A program made the position numbers and the translations under genes. Shown piece after piece: positions 35,183 through 44,728 of a stretch of 64,000 nucleotides of DNA. Origin of the DNA: CBDAUN01 sp965214875 (lineage in GTDB: Bacteria > Pseudomonadota > Gammaproteobacteria > Arenicellales > JAJDZL01). The notes under the pieces were generated by a model, which was given only the letters and a program-made list of their open reading frames with translations, made no database searches and was not told the DNA's origin. Location of the stretch: positions 1,302,001-1,366,000 of the forward strand of contig OZ243980.1 in assembly GCA_965214875.1 (NCBI GenBank). Direction: 5' to 3'. The stretch's first letter is position 1. Every line of letters starts with the position of its first letter.

Positions 35183-35784
35183 TCGGGTACCTGAACGGCA
35201 TTGTGCGCGAGAGCCGTCCGCCCGTAATCCTGGTCGATGTGAACGGCGTTGGCTACGAAGTTCATACAACCTCGCGCGTTATTGCCAATTTGCCGCCGCA
35301 AGGCGAGAGCGCGCAGTTTTACACCCATTTAGCTGTGAGTGCCGAATCGCAATCCATGTATGCATTTCAGGAGTTTGCCGAACGCGAAGTATTCCGCATT
35401 CTGCTCACCGTCAACGGCATTGGCCCCAAAGTCGCGCTGTCGATACTGTCCGAGATGTCGGTTGCCGATTTGGCCGCAAGCATCCGTCTGGAAAATTCGG
35501 TTGATTTTAAGAAGGTGCCAGGAATCGGCTCTAAGACTGCCGATCGCTTGATTCTAGAGTTGCGCGGCAAGCTTGATGAATATTCGCATTCGCAAATCGC
35601 TGATGCTGAAGATTCTTTGGGTAATTCCAGTGCAATGGTGCGCGACATAATCGACGCGCTGATTGCACTCGGTTATAGCAGCAGGGAATCGAGTCAGGCG
35701 GTCATAGCAATACGCGAAGACATCGAATCGGTCGAGCAGGGCTTGCGCATGGCGCTGGCCAGCGTAGGGACGGCTGCACGTTGA
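35179..35784 (+). CDS. ruvA: Holliday junction branch migration protein RuvA
   Basis: Tetrameric junction-binding subunit of the RuvAB motor. The 201-residue protein has the N-terminal OB domain (MIGYLNGIVRESRPPVILVD), the helix-hairpin-helix pair (LLTVNGIGPKVALSILSEM and FKKVPGIGSKTADRLILEL) and the C-terminal RuvB-binding domain after residue 150. Start GTG at 35179 overlaps ruvC; its own stop overlaps the TTG start of ruvB (TTGA). Confidence 0.97.
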   Translation: MIGYLNGIVRESRPPVILVDVNGVGYEVHTTSRVIANLPPQGESAQFYTHLAVSAESQSMYAFQEFAEREVFRILLTVNGIGPKVALSILSEMSVADLAASIRLENSVDFKKVPGIGSKTADRLILELRGKLDEYSHSQIADAEDSLGNSSAMVRDIIDALIALGYSSRESSQAVIAIREDIESVEQGLRMALASVGTAAR

Positions 35785-36812
35785 AAGACGAAGACACCCG
35801 ACTTATATCGCCAGAGGCGGAGAGCGAATCCGAGGCCGCGTTTGACGATCACATCCGGCCAAAAAGCCTTCGCCAGTTCGTCGGGCAGGAAAAAACGTGC
35901 GAGCGCCTTGAAATTTTTGCAAACGCGGCAAAGCAACGCTCCGAAGCCCTTGATCATGTTCTGATTTTCGGTCCGCCAGGCCTTGGCAAGACGACGCTTG
36001 CGCACATTCTTTCGCATGAGATGTCGGTCGACTTGGTGCAGACATCCGGTCCGGCACTCGACAAGCCGGGTGATGTCGCTTCAGTGTTGACGAGATTGCA
36101 ACAAGGCGCGATCCTTTTTGTCGACGAAATTCACCGGCTCAAGCCCGTGGTCGAAGAAGTGCTCTATCCGGCTATGGAAGACTATCGAATGGATGTAATT
36201 ACCGGGCAAGGACTTGGCGCCCGCTCCATTACGCTCGGACTGAATCCGTTCACCCTGGTCGGCGCGACGACTCGCAAGGGTTTGCTTACATCGCCGTTGC
36301 GAGACCGGTTCGGAATCGTAGAGCATCTTGACTACTACACAGTCGATGAACTGTCTCATATCCTTGATCGATCGGCAGGGATCATGCGAATCGATGCTCA
36401 CGAAGAAGGAATCCGGCTGCTTGCGCAAAGAGCGCGCGGGACACCACGAATCGCGAATCGACTGTTGCGAAGAGTGCGCGACTTCGCACAGGTTGTCGGC
36501 GGTGGATGCATCAATCGCGACACTGCGCTTGAAGCGCTTGACATGATGAATGTCGACGAAAACGGTCTGGACGTACTGGACCGCAAGCTGTTGACTGTGC
36601 TGATCGAGCACTACGAAGGCGGGCCGGTTGGCGTCGATACCCTGGCGGCGGCACTTAGCGAGGAGCGCAGCACCATCGAAGATACGATTGAGCCGTTTCT
36701 TTTGCAGCAAGGGTTTCTCGAACGAACGCCTCGCGGGCGGGCGGCGACGCTCAAGGCTTGGAAGCATATGGGGATCGATCATCAGTCGCGTCAGCAAGGT
36801 ACTCTGATATAA
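35781..36812 (+). CDS. ruvB: Holliday junction branch migration ATPase RuvB
   Basis: Hexameric AAA+ motor that drives branch migration with RuvA. The 343-residue protein has FDDHIRPKSLRQFVGQE at the N terminus, Walker A FGPPGLGKTTLAH, Walker B LFVDEIHRL, sensor 1 VGATTRKGLLTSPLRDRFG, and the winged-helix C terminus ending in LERTPRGRAAT. Start TTG at 35781. Confidence 0.97.
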   Translation: MKDEDTRLISPEAESESEAAFDDHIRPKSLRQFVGQEKTCERLEIFANAAKQRSEALDHVLIFGPPGLGKTTLAHILSHEMSVDLVQTSGPALDKPGDVASVLTRLQQGAILFVDEIHRLKPVVEEVLYPAMEDYRMDVITGQGLGARSITLGLNPFTLVGATTRKGLLTSPLRDRFGIVEHLDYYTVDELSHILDRSAGIMRIDAHEEGIRLLAQRARGTPRIANRLLRRVRDFAQVVGGGCINRDTALEALDMMNVDENGLDVLDRKLLTVLIEHYEGGPVGVDTLAAALSEERSTIEDTIEPFLLQQGFLERTPRGRAATLKAWKHMGIDHQSRQQGTLI

Positions 36813-36829
36813 ATTCGCGATAGTCTAAT

Positions 36830-37252
36830 TTGGTACAATTACCTAAAGTTCTTCACCATTCGCAATACCGTGTCTATTATGAAGATACCGACGCGGGCGG
36901 AGTGGTTTATCACGCAAACTATCTGCGTTTCATGGAACGTGCGCGCACTGACTGGCTCGACAGCATCGGCTTGCCTCCGAAGAGTGCCTATGACGACAGT
37001 GGGGTTGTCTTTGTAGTTAGATCGGCAGTGCTGGATTTTTTCGCGCCCGCGCGATTGAACGATTGGCTTGGGGTTTCTGTCGAGTTGGAACAACTGGGGA
37101 TGGCGAGTTTGGACATTTCACAAAGCATTATGCGAAACGCTGAGCGGATATCTTGCGGACGGCTGCGCATTGCATGCGTGGATCCAAAAACGATGCGGGT
37201 TTGCCGTGTGCCTGGGGAATTGAGCGATAGGTTGATGAAATGGAAAACGTAG
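36830..37252 (+). CDS. ybgC: Tol-Pal associated acyl-CoA thioesterase YbgC
   Basis: Hotdog-fold thioesterase at the head of tol-pal operons, acting on acyl-CoA or acyl-ACP. The 140-residue protein carries YRVYYEDTDAGGVVYHANYL, with the catalytic aspartate in the family motif, then FMERARTDWL. Start TTG at 36830. Its end overlaps tolQ by 13 bases, so it is in the tol operon. Confidence 0.95.
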   Translation: MVQLPKVLHHSQYRVYYEDTDAGGVVYHANYLRFMERARTDWLDSIGLPPKSAYDDSGVVFVVRSAVLDFFAPARLNDWLGVSVELEQLGMASLDISQSIMRNAERISCGRLRIACVDPKTMRVCRVPGELSDRLMKWKT

Positions 37253-37944
37253 AACTAGTACCGACCGGCACAGCCTTGTCTTTTGTTGACCTGATTCTCA
37301 ACGCCAGCTTGCTGGTGCAGTTTGTAATGCTGGTTTTAGTTCTTGCCTCGTTCATCTCATGGACGATGATCTTTCACAAGTGGTTCACCTTGAAGTGGCT
37401 GAACGAGGTTTCCGACGAGTTTGAGGAAGCATTCTGGTCTATCGGCGATTTAGGGGCGTTGTTCCGCGACTGGGAAAATCGCTCTAGCCGCTCTGGAGCC
37501 ATTGATTTGATTTTTCTAGATGGCTATCGCGAGCTCAGCCGGCTTTTGGCGCGACCAGACATCGAACGCACTGACATCGTTGAAGGTGTGAATCGCGCGA
37601 TGCGAGTTTCGCTCAATCGGGCTGAAGATCATATCAACTCGAATCTCTCATTTCTTGCCACCGTCGGCTCAACTAGTCCCTATATCGGCTTGTTTGGAAC
37701 GGTTTGGGGGATCATGAATTCATTCAGGGCTCTTGGCTCGTTGCAAACAGCCACGATTTCAGCGGTCGCGCCCGGCATCGCAGAAGCGCTGATTGCAACC
37801 GCAATGGGGCTTTTTGCAGCGATACCGGCGGTAATCGCCTACAATCGGTTCTCCTACAAAGCGGATCAATTGCTCAGCAGGTTCGAGACATTCTCGGAAG
37901 AATTTCTGAGCATAGTAAACAGGCAGCACACATTGAGGAAGTGA
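37240..37944 (+). CDS. tolQ: Tol-Pal system protein TolQ
   Basis: Inner-membrane MotA/TolQ/ExbB-type channel subunit that uses the proton gradient with TolR to energise TolA. The 234-residue protein has a first membrane helix at about residues 22-44 and the two conserved helices around LSFLATVGSTSPYIGLFGTV and ISAVAPGIAEALIATAMGLF, the latter containing the pore-lining residues. Confidence 0.97.
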   Translation: MENVELVPTGTALSFVDLILNASLLVQFVMLVLVLASFISWTMIFHKWFTLKWLNEVSDEFEEAFWSIGDLGALFRDWENRSSRSGAIDLIFLDGYRELSRLLARPDIERTDIVEGVNRAMRVSLNRAEDHINSNLSFLATVGSTSPYIGLFGTVWGIMNSFRALGSLQTATISAVAPGIAEALIATAMGLFAAIPAVIAYNRFSYKADQLLSRFETFSEEFLSIVNRQHTLRK

Positions 37945-37951
37945 TGCCGCC

Positions 37952-38374
37952 ATGGCCTATAAGGGACATCGCCGAAAATTGATGAACGAAATCAATGTTG
38001 TTCCGTACATTGATGTAATGCTGGTCTTGCTCGTCATTTTCATGGTCACCGCGCCTTTGCTTACCGAGGGCGTTAATGTGCAGCTCCCGCAAGCGAACTC
38101 AAGAACGATCACTTCTGAAGAAAGCATTCCATTTGTCGTTCACGTCGATGCCGAGGGCCGGTATTTTGTCAATCAGGATGTCGATACACCGATAACGTTG
38201 CGTCAATTGCAGCTCAAGGCGGCGGCAGTGAAAAACGTTAATCCCGCTACCGCGTTTCTCGTTCGAGGTGACCGTGCGGTAGATTTTGACACCGTTGTCC
38301 AAGCTATGGTGGCATTGCAAGGTGCCGGGGTCGAGAATGTGGGCATCGTGACACGCAACACGCAGGAATTCTAG
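37952..38374 (+). CDS. tolR: Tol-Pal system protein TolR
   Basis: ExbD/TolR-type subunit with one N-terminal membrane helix (INVVPYIDVMLVLLVIFMVT, residues about 13-32) containing the essential proton-carrying aspartate, and a small periplasmic domain. 140 residues, the usual length. Starts 7 bases after tolQ. Confidence 0.97.
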   Translation: MAYKGHRRKLMNEINVVPYIDVMLVLLVIFMVTAPLLTEGVNVQLPQANSRTITSEESIPFVVHVDAEGRYFVNQDVDTPITLRQLQLKAAAVKNVNPATAFLVRGDRAVDFDTVVQAMVALQGAGVENVGIVTRNTQEF

Positions 38375-38378
38375 CCCT

Positions 38379-39335
38379 ATGCCGAAAAAAACTGGCAATA
38401 AGCCTGGCCCTTCGAAATTCGCTGGCAAGTCAATCTTCTGGGCTGTGCTGATCCACTTGGCGATTGTTGCCGCCGTAGGCGTGAATGTCTATTTTAACGA
38501 TGGATCGCTGCCTTCGCTAAATCTCGGAGACAACCCCCCTGACCCGACTCCGGTGCAAGCGACGGCGATTTCCGAAAGCGAATTGGACCAAGAGATTGCA
38601 CTTTTGCTCGAGCAAGAAAATATCAAAAAGCAGGAAGAAATCGAAAGGCAGCAAAAGCTTGATGAGGCGCGACTTGAGCAGCAGCGGCTTGAGCAGCAGC
38701 GCGAGCAGGAACAAGAACGGCTGGCCGCAATAACGAAGCAGCGCGAGGAAGAAGAGCGGCGTGCGCAGGAACTTGAGCGGCAGCGCCAAGCACAGCAGGA
38801 GGAAGTCCAGCGCATCGAGCAGGAAAGAGAAAAAGAAGAGCAGGAACTGGCCGCTCTTGAGCGGCAGCGCCAATCAGCCGCTGAAGAGCTTGAAGAACTG
38901 AAACGCCGGCAAGAAGAGACTGCGCGCCAACGTTCCGAGCAGCAAAAGCGCGAAGCCGAACAAGCCGAGGCCGAGCGCGCCAGGCAAGAAGCGGAAGCTC
39001 AAGCTGACGCAATACGCAATCGTGACGAGCAACTAAGAAGCAGAGCACTTAGCGAAATGGCGAAATTCACCGAACCGATCAAGCAGAAAGTGGAACGCAA
39101 TTGGGTTCGTATCGGCAATGATTCCAATTCCGAGGCCGGCGTGCTGGTAGAAGTTGATCCAAGCGGAGTCGTGGTGTCGGCTGAAATCACTCGTTCGAGT
39201 GGTTCGAAGCAATTCGACCGCTCCGTGCTGCATGCAATCCGCAAGGCATCTCCATTGCCCATACCGAAGGACCCCGAAATCTACGACTATATACGCAGGT
39301 TCAATTTTTCTTTCCGCACACCGGCCAACATATGA
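38379..39335 (+). CDS. tolA: Tol-Pal system protein TolA
   Basis: Bridges the inner and outer membrane during cell constriction. The 318-residue protein has a membrane helix (FWAVLIHLAIVAAVGVNVYF, about residues 20-39), a long Glu/Gln/Arg-rich coiled coil from about 75 to 215 (domain II), and the C-terminal domain III with VERNWVRIG and SGVVVSAEITRSSGSKQFD, which binds TolB and Pal. Four bases of its end overlap the tolB start. Confidence 0.95.
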   Translation: MPKKTGNKPGPSKFAGKSIFWAVLIHLAIVAAVGVNVYFNDGSLPSLNLGDNPPDPTPVQATAISESELDQEIALLLEQENIKKQEEIERQQKLDEARLEQQRLEQQREQEQERLAAITKQREEEERRAQELERQRQAQQEEVQRIEQEREKEEQELAALERQRQSAAEELEELKRRQEETARQRSEQQKREAEQAEAERARQEAEAQADAIRNRDEQLRSRALSEMAKFTEPIKQKVERNWVRIGNDSNSEAGVLVEVDPSGVVVSAEITRSSGSKQFDRSVLHAIRKASPLPIPKDPEIYDYIRRFNFSFRTPANI

Positions 39336-40642
39336 TGAAATCTCTATCGGGTGTTGTTTATAGATTGCTGACTGCGACCAGTGCGCTCATGTTGTCCGGG
39401 CATCTGGCGCACGCAGTGGTCACAATCGAGATTGATCAAGGCATTCAAAGCGGAATTCCGATTGCCGTCGTGCCCTTCGCAAACGCTTCTGACGTGCAGC
39501 CGGACGAGCCGGTGTCCCAGACCATTGAGAATGATCTGATCCGAACTGGCCGGTTTGCGCCGCTTGCGCAAGACAGTTTTCTCAGCATGCCGAACACGCT
39601 CGAACAGGTCAAATTCAACGATTGGCGGCTGGTCAAGGTCGACTACCTTGTTGTTGGAACCTTGCGCACGGCTGAGGACGGGCGATTAAATCTTCGATTC
39701 CAGTTGCTAGATGTTTTCGACGAATCTCAGGTTGCAGCGATGCAGTATACCGTGCGTCCTCGCCAGCTTCGGGCGGCAGTTCATCTGATCGCCAACGAAA
39801 TCTTCGGTAAACTGATTGGCGCAAAAAGCTCTTTCGACTCCAGAATCGCCTACTGCGCATCCGAGCGGATTGACGGGCAAATCGTGCATTCTTTAGTTGT
39901 TTCCGACTATGATGGAAATAATCCGCAGACAATTTTCCGCGATACCCAACCGATCATATCCCCTTCATGGTCACCCGATTCTTCGCAAATCGCCTATTCG
40001 GTCCTCGAACAAGGGCGAGCGAAAATATACGTTCAAACGGTAGAAACAGGGGTGCGCCGCGTGGTAGCCGAGTTCAATGGCGAAAACCGCTCGCCAAGCT
40101 GGTCGCCTGATGGCAGTCGACTTGCCTTTACGCTGTCAACGAACGGCAATTCCGAAATTTATGTGCTGTCACTGCTAGATGGCTTGCTAACCCGCATTAC
40201 TGACAATTTGGCAATTGATACGGAATCGTCATGGTCGCCGGATAGCGAGAACTTAGTTTTTACTTCTGGCCGGTCCGGCAAGGCGCAGATCTATATCACG
40301 CGAGCAGATGGCTCCTCGGCACCTCGAAGGCTGACTTTCGAGGGCGACTACAATGCAGGGGCGAAGTTTTCCCCGGATGGCAAGCGGCTAGTCCTGATCA
40401 CTAACCAGGGCAATGGCAGCCAGGTCGGACTATTTGATATCAAAGACAACTATACGCTGGTGATATCAAAGTCTAATATCGACGATTCGCCCAATTTCTC
40501 TCCTCATGGTGATATGGTTATATATATCCGCGAGGGACGAGATAGGCAGTTGATTATTCTCTCGCCCAACGGTGCGGTTCAATCGCAAATACCGGTCTCA
40601 GGCGGAAGTGTTCGCCAAGTCGCTTGGGAAATCCGCAACTAA
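39332..40642 (+). CDS. tolB: Tol-Pal system beta-propeller protein TolB
   Basis: Periplasmic protein that shuttles between TolA and Pal. The 436-residue precursor has a signal peptide with likely cleavage after AHA (residue 28), an N-terminal alpha/beta domain (IPIAVVPFANAS), and a six-bladed propeller of SPSWSPDSSQIAYS-type repeats. ATG at 39332 overlaps the tolA stop (ATGA). Confidence 0.96.
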   Translation: MMKSLSGVVYRLLTATSALMLSGHLAHAVVTIEIDQGIQSGIPIAVVPFANASDVQPDEPVSQTIENDLIRTGRFAPLAQDSFLSMPNTLEQVKFNDWRLVKVDYLVVGTLRTAEDGRLNLRFQLLDVFDESQVAAMQYTVRPRQLRAAVHLIANEIFGKLIGAKSSFDSRIAYCASERIDGQIVHSLVVSDYDGNNPQTIFRDTQPIISPSWSPDSSQIAYSVLEQGRAKIYVQTVETGVRRVVAEFNGENRSPSWSPDGSRLAFTLSTNGNSEIYVLSLLDGLLTRITDNLAIDTESSWSPDSENLVFTSGRSGKAQIYITRADGSSAPRRLTFEGDYNAGAKFSPDGKRLVLITNQGNGSQVGLFDIKDNYTLVISKSNIDDSPNFSPHGDMVIYIREGRDRQLIILSPNGAVQSQIPVSGGSVRQVAWEIRN

Positions 40643-40686
40643 ACCCATATTGAATCTTGAACAAATAATGCAGGAGCCATGATTCC

Positions 40687-41223
40687 ATGTCCGTAAATGT
40701 ATTCAAACTACTCGCCATGCTCCTATTGGCAAGCACACTAGCGGCTTGCGCGGGCACATCGACAGATGAGGCCGGAGGAGCGTCCTCCGAATCGGATAGT
40801 ACAGCAGGTGCTAGCGGTTCTGATACTATCGAATCTACCGCTATCGATGGTGATGGGATTGCGACCGGTGAGGCCGCCGATGCTTCTGCATCGTTGCTTG
40901 ATCAGAAGATTATCTATTTCGATTACGACGAAAGTCTTATAACCGACCAAGGAAGGGAGATCATCCAGGCTCACGCAGAATATTTGAGTACTCGTCGCAG
41001 CCTCTCCGTACTGCTTGAAGGGCATGCGGATGAACGCGGCACCAGAGAATATAATCTTGCGCTTGGTGATCTAAGAGCCGACGCGGTCAATCTGGAGTTG
41101 CAAAAACTCGGCATCGACGGCTCTCGAATAACGACAATCTCCCACGGCGAGGAAGTCCCAGTTGCCGATGGGCATGATGAAGAATCGTGGAGTCTCAACC
41201 GACGAGTTGAAATCATCTATTAG
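40687..41223 (+). CDS. pal: Peptidoglycan-associated lipoprotein Pal
   Basis: Outer-membrane lipoprotein that anchors the membrane to peptidoglycan. The 178-residue precursor has lipobox LAAC with Cys21, a Ser/Ala/Gly-rich linker, and the OmpA-like domain (IIYFDYDESLI, then LEGHADERGTREYNLALGD with the diaminopimelate-binding residues). AGGAG lies ten bases before the ATG. Separated from tolB by 44 bases. Confidence 0.97.
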   Translation: MSVNVFKLLAMLLLASTLAACAGTSTDEAGGASSESDSTAGASGSDTIESTAIDGDGIATGEAADASASLLDQKIIYFDYDESLITDQGREIIQAHAEYLSTRRSLSVLLEGHADERGTREYNLALGDLRADAVNLELQKLGIDGSRITTISHGEEVPVADGHDEESWSLNRRVEIIY

Positions 41224-41265
41224 ACGACTGCGTTGCGGCTATTTGATTTGCTTGGCATGATTGAT

Positions 41266-42162
41266 ATGTCCATTCCTAGACATGGCTGGCTAGTTATTGC
41301 TGCTTCGGCAGTTGTTTTGTCGGGTTGCGTTCCTGCGGAAGAGTCGACTCAGCCGGCAGAGGCCGCCGAGCCGACATCGACAACCGAAGTGGCTCAAGCA
41401 ACCGTGGACGTGGTCAATATCGACCAAGGTTCCGATTCACAGCAAGGTGTTAGAACGCTTGAACTGGTGAACAGCTTGACCCAGCAAGTGCAGGAACTGA
41501 CGGGCAAGGTCGAGGTTCTTGAGTTTGAATTGGAGCAAAACCGAACCCGCCAACGACAACTCTATGACGATTTGGACCGCCGGATGCGGCAACTTGAACG
41601 TCAGGTGCACGGTGATGTCTCGCCAGAAACTGAACAGCCTGAGGTTACCATTACACTCGATCCGGTAATACCAGCCGAAGATCAGTCGCCGTCACCTGAA
41701 TCAGATTCGCAAGCATCTGGTGAACCACTCTCGCAAGATGAAGGAACTCAGACATTGGCAGCTGATCCGGCAGCCATTCGAGCCATCTACGACAATGGGT
41801 TTCAGGATTTACGTGAAGGTCGCTATGAAGATGCTGTCGAAACATTCGGCAAGTTGGTTCGCGACTACCCGGATAGCGATCTCGTGGATGATTCACTTTA
41901 CTGGATTGCTGAAGCAAACTATGTTACCAAGGATCTTGAAGCTGCATTGCCCGCGTTCGAGCGCGTTATTCGCGAATTTCCGGAAAGTCAGCGATCACCT
42001 GAAGCGATATTGAAGATCGGCTACATTTATTACGATCGCGAACAGTTTGAACAGGCTGCCGACTACCTGCAAGAAGTGATCGACAAGTTTCCTGCCAGCC
42101 GCTCTGCGTTTTCCGCAAGAAGGCGCCTGAATAAAATGGAGCGAGACAATCAGATTCAATAG
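41266..42162 (+). CDS. cpoB: CpoB/YbgF-type Tol-Pal coordinator (predicted lipoprotein)
   Basis: Coordinates peptidoglycan synthesis with Tol-driven constriction. The product (298 residues from ATG 41266) has a coiled-coil region (LVNSLTQQVQELTGKVEVLE), an acidic linker, and C-terminal TPR repeats (YDNGFQDLREGRYEDAVETF and onwards), as in CpoB. Unusually, the signal peptide ends in VVLSGC, a good lipobox with Cys21, so the protein may be membrane-anchored; CpoB is normally soluble in the periplasm. In-frame ATG at 41257 and TTG at 41233 are alternative starts; only the length of the n-region changes. Confidence 0.9.
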   Translation: MSIPRHGWLVIAASAVVLSGCVPAEESTQPAEAAEPTSTTEVAQATVDVVNIDQGSDSQQGVRTLELVNSLTQQVQELTGKVEVLEFELEQNRTRQRQLYDDLDRRMRQLERQVHGDVSPETEQPEVTITLDPVIPAEDQSPSPESDSQASGEPLSQDEGTQTLAADPAAIRAIYDNGFQDLREGRYEDAVETFGKLVRDYPDSDLVDDSLYWIAEANYVTKDLEAALPAFERVIREFPESQRSPEAILKIGYIYYDREQFEQAADYLQEVIDKFPASRSAFSARRRLNKMERDNQIQ

Positions 42163-42324
42163 GCATTCTACGCCTTAGCGTGAGTTTGCCGAGTTCGGCA
42201 AGCCGGGGCCGCTAATTTTCCCGAATCTGCGGGCGGGGCAGCCATAGCCTATTGATACGATTGGGAGGCATCCCGGTTTCCGGAGCGGAATCGGGACGAG
42301 CGCAGGTTTCGAGGTGTGCATGAC

Positions 42325-43030
42325 TTAACGGATGCGGCAGCGGTCGAGTTCCAGCATCTGGTACAGCCGTTTCTGGTTTTCGGACATTTCCGACAGGGTC
42401 ATCTTCATTTGCGGAGGGCGGATAGACGACCCCAACCTCCCTGATGGCCGCCGGTTCATCCAGCATCCGGCCTCGCGGAGAGCGCGCAGCTCTGATTGTC
42501 CAGATGTCGATGGAGCAGCGTCTGCAGCATCAGGGCCAGCACGCAGATGAACACGTGAACCCGTATTCTCTGGTCGGTCCAGTGGTACTGCGGCCGGAGC
42601 GCGATGTGCCGGGCATCCTTGAGGTCGCGGAAGGCGCGCTCGACATGGTGCTGGGAGCGGTGGCCATGGACAATCTGGTCATCGGTCAAGTCGCCGCGGT
42701 CGGTGGGATCAGGCTCTTGCCGAGCAGCGTTTCCCGGAGGCGGTCCCAGGCCTTGCGGTCAAAGCGGCAGCTCAGCCTGGGGATGCTGCGGTCGGCGCTG
42801 TCGATGCGGTTCGGAACAGCTTCTTCATGTGCTGGGCCTTGAGGCAGTTCTCGCCCCTTTTCGTGGTGGCGGCCCCGGGCGACGAGGCCCCGCTCCCAGC
42901 CTATCAACTCCCCGCACTTGACTTGGACGGTTTTCCGCCTGATTTCAGTCGCTGTCTCCCGGATCGCAGTCGATCCCATGGTTGTCGCTTGCCATGCCGC
43001 ATTCGCCGTTCTTCATCCGGCCTTCCTTGA
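42325..43030 (-). pseudogene. IS1634-family transposase remnant
   Basis: Reading on the minus strand, DDQIVHGHRSQHHVERAFRD, LRPQYHWTDQRIRVHVFICV and LALMLQTLLHR form the C-terminal catalytic part of IS1634-type transposases; the end ENQKRLYQMLELDRCRIR and stop (42325) lie in another frame. Upstream pieces (WERGLVARGRHHEKG, FDRKAWDRLRETLLGKSL) are in yet another frame, and the N terminus is gone. Begins 160 bases after cpoB, where queE or similar genes would be expected. Confidence 0.72.
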
Positions 43031-43060
43031 AGGCCTGCATCGCCAGCACGGAGGTGTTCA

Positions 43061-44728
43061 CCCAAAATCCGCGTTAGAGATTTTTTTGGGGCGGATTTTG
43101 CCGAAATCCGGGGTGCGGAGAGATTTTGGCGTTCGCCGCGGCGATGCCGGGCGGGTTTGCGGGCTGGACGCGGCCGGAAAGGGCGGAGGAGCGGAACCGG
43201 GGCGAAAGATCAATAATAATCCTAAACGCGCCGGGACGCAACCGATTTTTTTGTCGTGCGCGCGATGCTTTTTTTTTGCGTTTCCGGCGGCTACGGCGCC
43301 AGGGCCATCGCCCGGATCATGCCGATGGCGTCGCTAAGCCGCCGCGCCGCCCGCGCGTCGCACAGCTTCAAGGCCCGGCCTCGGGCATGGCGCACGATCT
43401 TGCCCGCCCTGCAGTAGAGCCGCCGGCGAAAGGTCTCGATGCGCATCGACTCGCAGCTCGCGTCCAGCACGTGGCGCATCAGCGCGAACAGGTTGAACGC
43501 GAGCATGCACAGCATGAAATGCAGCGCATTGGCAGCGAAGTCGCTGCACGGGGGATGCGCCGCGCCGAAGCCGCTGCGAAGCTCGCGGATGCGATTTTCG
43601 GAGTCGTCGCCCCTGCGGTTGTACCAGTGGATCACCCGCGAGTCGCTCCACCGGCAGAAGCTGGTCGCCAAGGCCCGGTAGATGTAGCCGCCCTGCGACA
43701 GGGTGTCGCCGGCCTGCGGGCAATCGAGCTCGAGCTCCTGCCGGCCGGATTTTCTAAGCCGCTGCACCACCACCGCGAACGCTTCGGGCGTGTCGTTCAT
43801 CGAGTGCGGGAACCGCGCCGTCTGCTGCGTCTCGCTCGCCGTCCCGTCGCGCTCGATGAAGGGCTGCCACCGCGACTCGTCCAGCGCCCTGATCTGCTCG
43901 ACCACGCTCGCGTCGAGCCTGGCGCGGACCGCGTAGCCGATTCCCCGGCTCGTGAAGTGGTTGATGATCCTCGCCTGGTAGCCGGCCGCGTCGATGCGGG
44001 CGCGATGCACCTTGACGCCCTTGGGCAGGGCGCGCTCGCACTGGCGGACGAACTCGAAGTTGCGCGCGTTCGGCGAGACCGAGCCGCCCCTGAACTCCGC
44101 CGCCACCGCCATGCCGGTCTCGGCGATATGGCCGACGATCGGCATGCAGCCCCGCTCCTTCTTGTACGTGAACTCCGCCGAAGACTTCTCGCAGCGCCGC
44201 GGTCGCGTCGATGTCCAGGGTCACCCTTTTCCGATGGTGCAGCGCGACCGCCAGCAGCCGGCGGTTCACCAGCTGCAGGGCATGCAGCGTGCGGCGCTGC
44301 GCTCCGCAGCGCCGCAGCCACCGGCCCAAGGCATCGTCGCCCGGCAGCCGGCGGATGCCGAGCAGCTCCAGCAGCGGCCGCTCCTCGCGCAGCTGCGCCA
44401 CTCCGCTCAGATGCCGCGAGCCCTCGTGCATCATCAGCATGAACGTCGTCAAATACGCCCCCGGGCGCAAGCCGCGGTTGCTGCCCGGCTCCGGCATCAG
44501 CCGCTCGAAATGGGTGTCGAGCCCCAGCTTGCGGATCAGCTCGGCCAGCGCCGCCAGGCCGCTTCGCGAAGTCAATTTGTCTTTCGTGGTCGAAATCTTG
44601 TATGATTGGATGTCCATAAAGCCTTGCTCCGATCGGGTTCACCCAACGGGTGAAATTTTGTTTGATCTAAAACCCCCATTGTACAAGGCTTTATCCCCTT
44701 TTGCAGCCACCCTAACGCGGTTTTAAGG
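43061..44728 (-). mobile_element. IS1380-family element with recognisable ends
   Basis: The ends are inverted: AAAATCCGCGTTAG at 43064-43077 and CTAACGCGGTTTT at 44712-44724, one mismatch, extending to CCC/GGG at the outside. The interior is a full-length but frameshifted transposase on the minus strand. The left end abuts the IS1634 remnant and the right end the IS4-type remnants, so the elements seem to have inserted next to or into each other. Confidence 0.75.
43291..44617 (-). pseudogene. IS1380-family transposase, one frameshift
   Basis: Starts MDIQSYKISTTKDKLTSRSG at 44617 and runs through LTTFMLMMHEGSRHLSG and RVTLDIDATAAL; at about 44195 the frame shifts and continues EKSSAEFTYKKERGCMPIVG, ETGMAVAAEFRGGSVSP, to the C terminus at 43291. 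The DDE-type aspartate context DIDAT is intact and only one frameshift is needed to explain the break, so decay looks recent or the shift could be a sequencing error. A long GC-rich frame on the opposite strand is its shadow. Confidence 0.85.

Noticed and set aside
42186..42201. TTGCCGA..TCGGCAA hairpin after cpoB considered as a terminator
   Set aside because: The loop is only two bases and no T-run follows; too weak to annotate.
43075..43095. T-rich run at the left end of the IS1380 element considered as a phase-variation tract
   Set aside because: It lies outside any gene and next to the inverted repeat; nothing would be switched.
43126..44442. 438-codon open frame on the plus strand opposite the IS1380 transposase
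   Set aside because: It is the antisense shadow of a GC-rich transposase gene; the minus strand has the recognisable protein.
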